NCBI RefSeq assembly: GCF_025642155.1
Contig: NZ_CP106798.1
Coordinates: 2,790,001-2,854,000, forward strand
Direction of reading: 5' to 3'
DNA from: Streptomyces sp. HUAS 15-9
Lineage (GTDB): Bacteria > Actinomycetota > Actinomycetes > Streptomycetales > Streptomycetaceae
DNA: 64,000 bases
The position numbers and the translations under genes are program-made. Shown piece by piece: positions 63,529 through 64,000 of this stretch (positions within the stretch are counted from its first letter, which is position 1; every line of letters begins with the position of its first letter). The notes under the pieces are model-generated. The model was not told the DNA's origin and searched no databases. It saw only the letters and a program-made list of their open reading frames with translations.

Positions 63529-64000
63529 CGGACCGGCATCACCTGCTCGTGCACGGCGAGACCTTCGCCGCCGTCGGCGACCGTGGTGACATCAGCGGCG
63601 TACGGGGCAACAGCTCCCCGGACGGGTTATTCGTGCGCGACGCCCGACACCTCAGCCGCTGGCAGCTGACGATCGACGGCGCGGTGCCCGAGGCGCTCAC
63701 ACCGGTCGCGGACGGGGACGGGGCGCGCTGTGTGCTCGTACCGCGCGGTGGCCGCACGGAGCCGCCCGCGCACACCCTCTTCCGTGAACAGGCCGTCGGC
63801 GACGCGTCGTTCGTCGAGTCGCTGCGGGTGACCAGCAACCGCCCGGTGCCGACCACGGTGCGCCTGGCCATCACCGCCGACGCCGACTTCGCCGACCAGT
63901 TCGAGCTCCGCTCCGACCACCGCACCTACACCAAGAGCGGCGTCGTACGCTCCCGCCAGGTCCTCGACGACGGCGTGGAGTTCACCTACCGGCGCGGTGA
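63525..64000 (+). CDS. Glycogen-debranching N-terminal-domain protein (partial)
   Basis: The first 158 residues of a protein cut off by the window edge: 'MTDRHHLLVHGETFAAVGDR', 'GDISGVRGNSSPDGLFVRDA', 'RHLSRWQLTIDGAVPEALTP', 'FVESLRVTSNRPVPTTVRLA'. This is the N-terminal domain of amylo-alpha-1,6-glucosidase-like proteins of actinobacteria (the D-GLF--DTRHLS pattern). The ATG overlaps the glycosidase stop, and both probably lie in one ROK-regulated operon for storage- or oligosaccharide breakdown. Confidence 0.85.
   Translation, partial: MTDRHHLLVHGETFAAVGDRGDISGVRGNSSPDGLFVRDARHLSRWQLTIDGAVPEALTPVADGDGARCVLVPRGGRTEPPAHTLFREQAVGDASFVESLRVTSNRPVPTTVRLAITADADFADQFELRSDHRTYTKSGVVRSRQVLDDGVEFTYRRG

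Overview
The window is chromosomal DNA from a Streptomyces or a close relative. GC content is very high, reading frames use GC-rich third positions throughout, GTG starts are common, and the gene set is typical of the genus: an hrdA-like sigma factor next to dnaG, dgt, ppdK, NirB/NirD, class F sortase, DUF4232 secreted protein and an M4 secreted protease. No CRISPR array, prophage or biosynthetic cluster is visible.

Bases 1 to about 16,300 are a decayed accessory region. Intact genes (RsbU-like phosphatase, SDR and LysR pair, PEBP protein, GntR and TetR regulators, amidohydrolase, YefM/YoeB toxin-antitoxin) sit among remnants: an RHS fragment, pieces of IS30-, IS3- and IS5-type transposases, a PIN-toxin fragment, a truncated DtxR regulator, the N-terminal half of one SDR epimerase and a frameshifted C-terminal part of another, and a frameshifted SWIM zinc-finger gene. 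A 45-bp copy of the 3' half of a tRNA(CAU) gene lies at 13,325, and the intact tRNA at 16,315-16,388 points towards it. This is the geometry of a tRNA-integrated element reduced to about 3 kb. Two identical tRNA-Asn genes follow.

Bases 16,800 to 34,250 are core chromosome: a YtxH-like protein, an FGGY kinase, a two-gene heterodimeric ABC exporter, then a minus-strand run (cobalamin/siroheme-type chelatase, dgt, FAD reductase, dnaG, hrdA), then a plus-strand run ending in a NasA-type nitrate reductase. After nasA there are two decayed tandem copies of its 3' end.

Bases 34,835 to 40,453 are the most striking part. A minus-strand gene set encodes a membrane-anchored TIR protein, a pseudokinase, a TIR-TIR-GUN4-like protein and a membrane SPFH/flotillin-like protein with an internal duplication. 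The first two genes are separated by one base and the last two overlap. I read this as a candidate membrane-associated NAD-consuming conflict or stress system that I cannot match to a named defence family.

The rest holds a secreted M4 protease, an exporter with its TetR regulator and repeated operators, a sortase F pair, the nitrite reductase cluster (FAD protein, nirB, nirD), and an SDR. It then holds a deletion scar that removed the 5' ends of a divergent SulP transporter and a response regulator while leaving the sensor kinase intact. After that come a DUF4232 protein, a phosphotransferase, large hairpins, ppdK, and a ROK regulator divergent from a glycosidase / debranching-enzyme pair that runs off the window.

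Nitrate assimilation is dispersed: nasA, the chelatase (possible siroheme supply) and nirBD lie within 22 kb but in separate transcription units.
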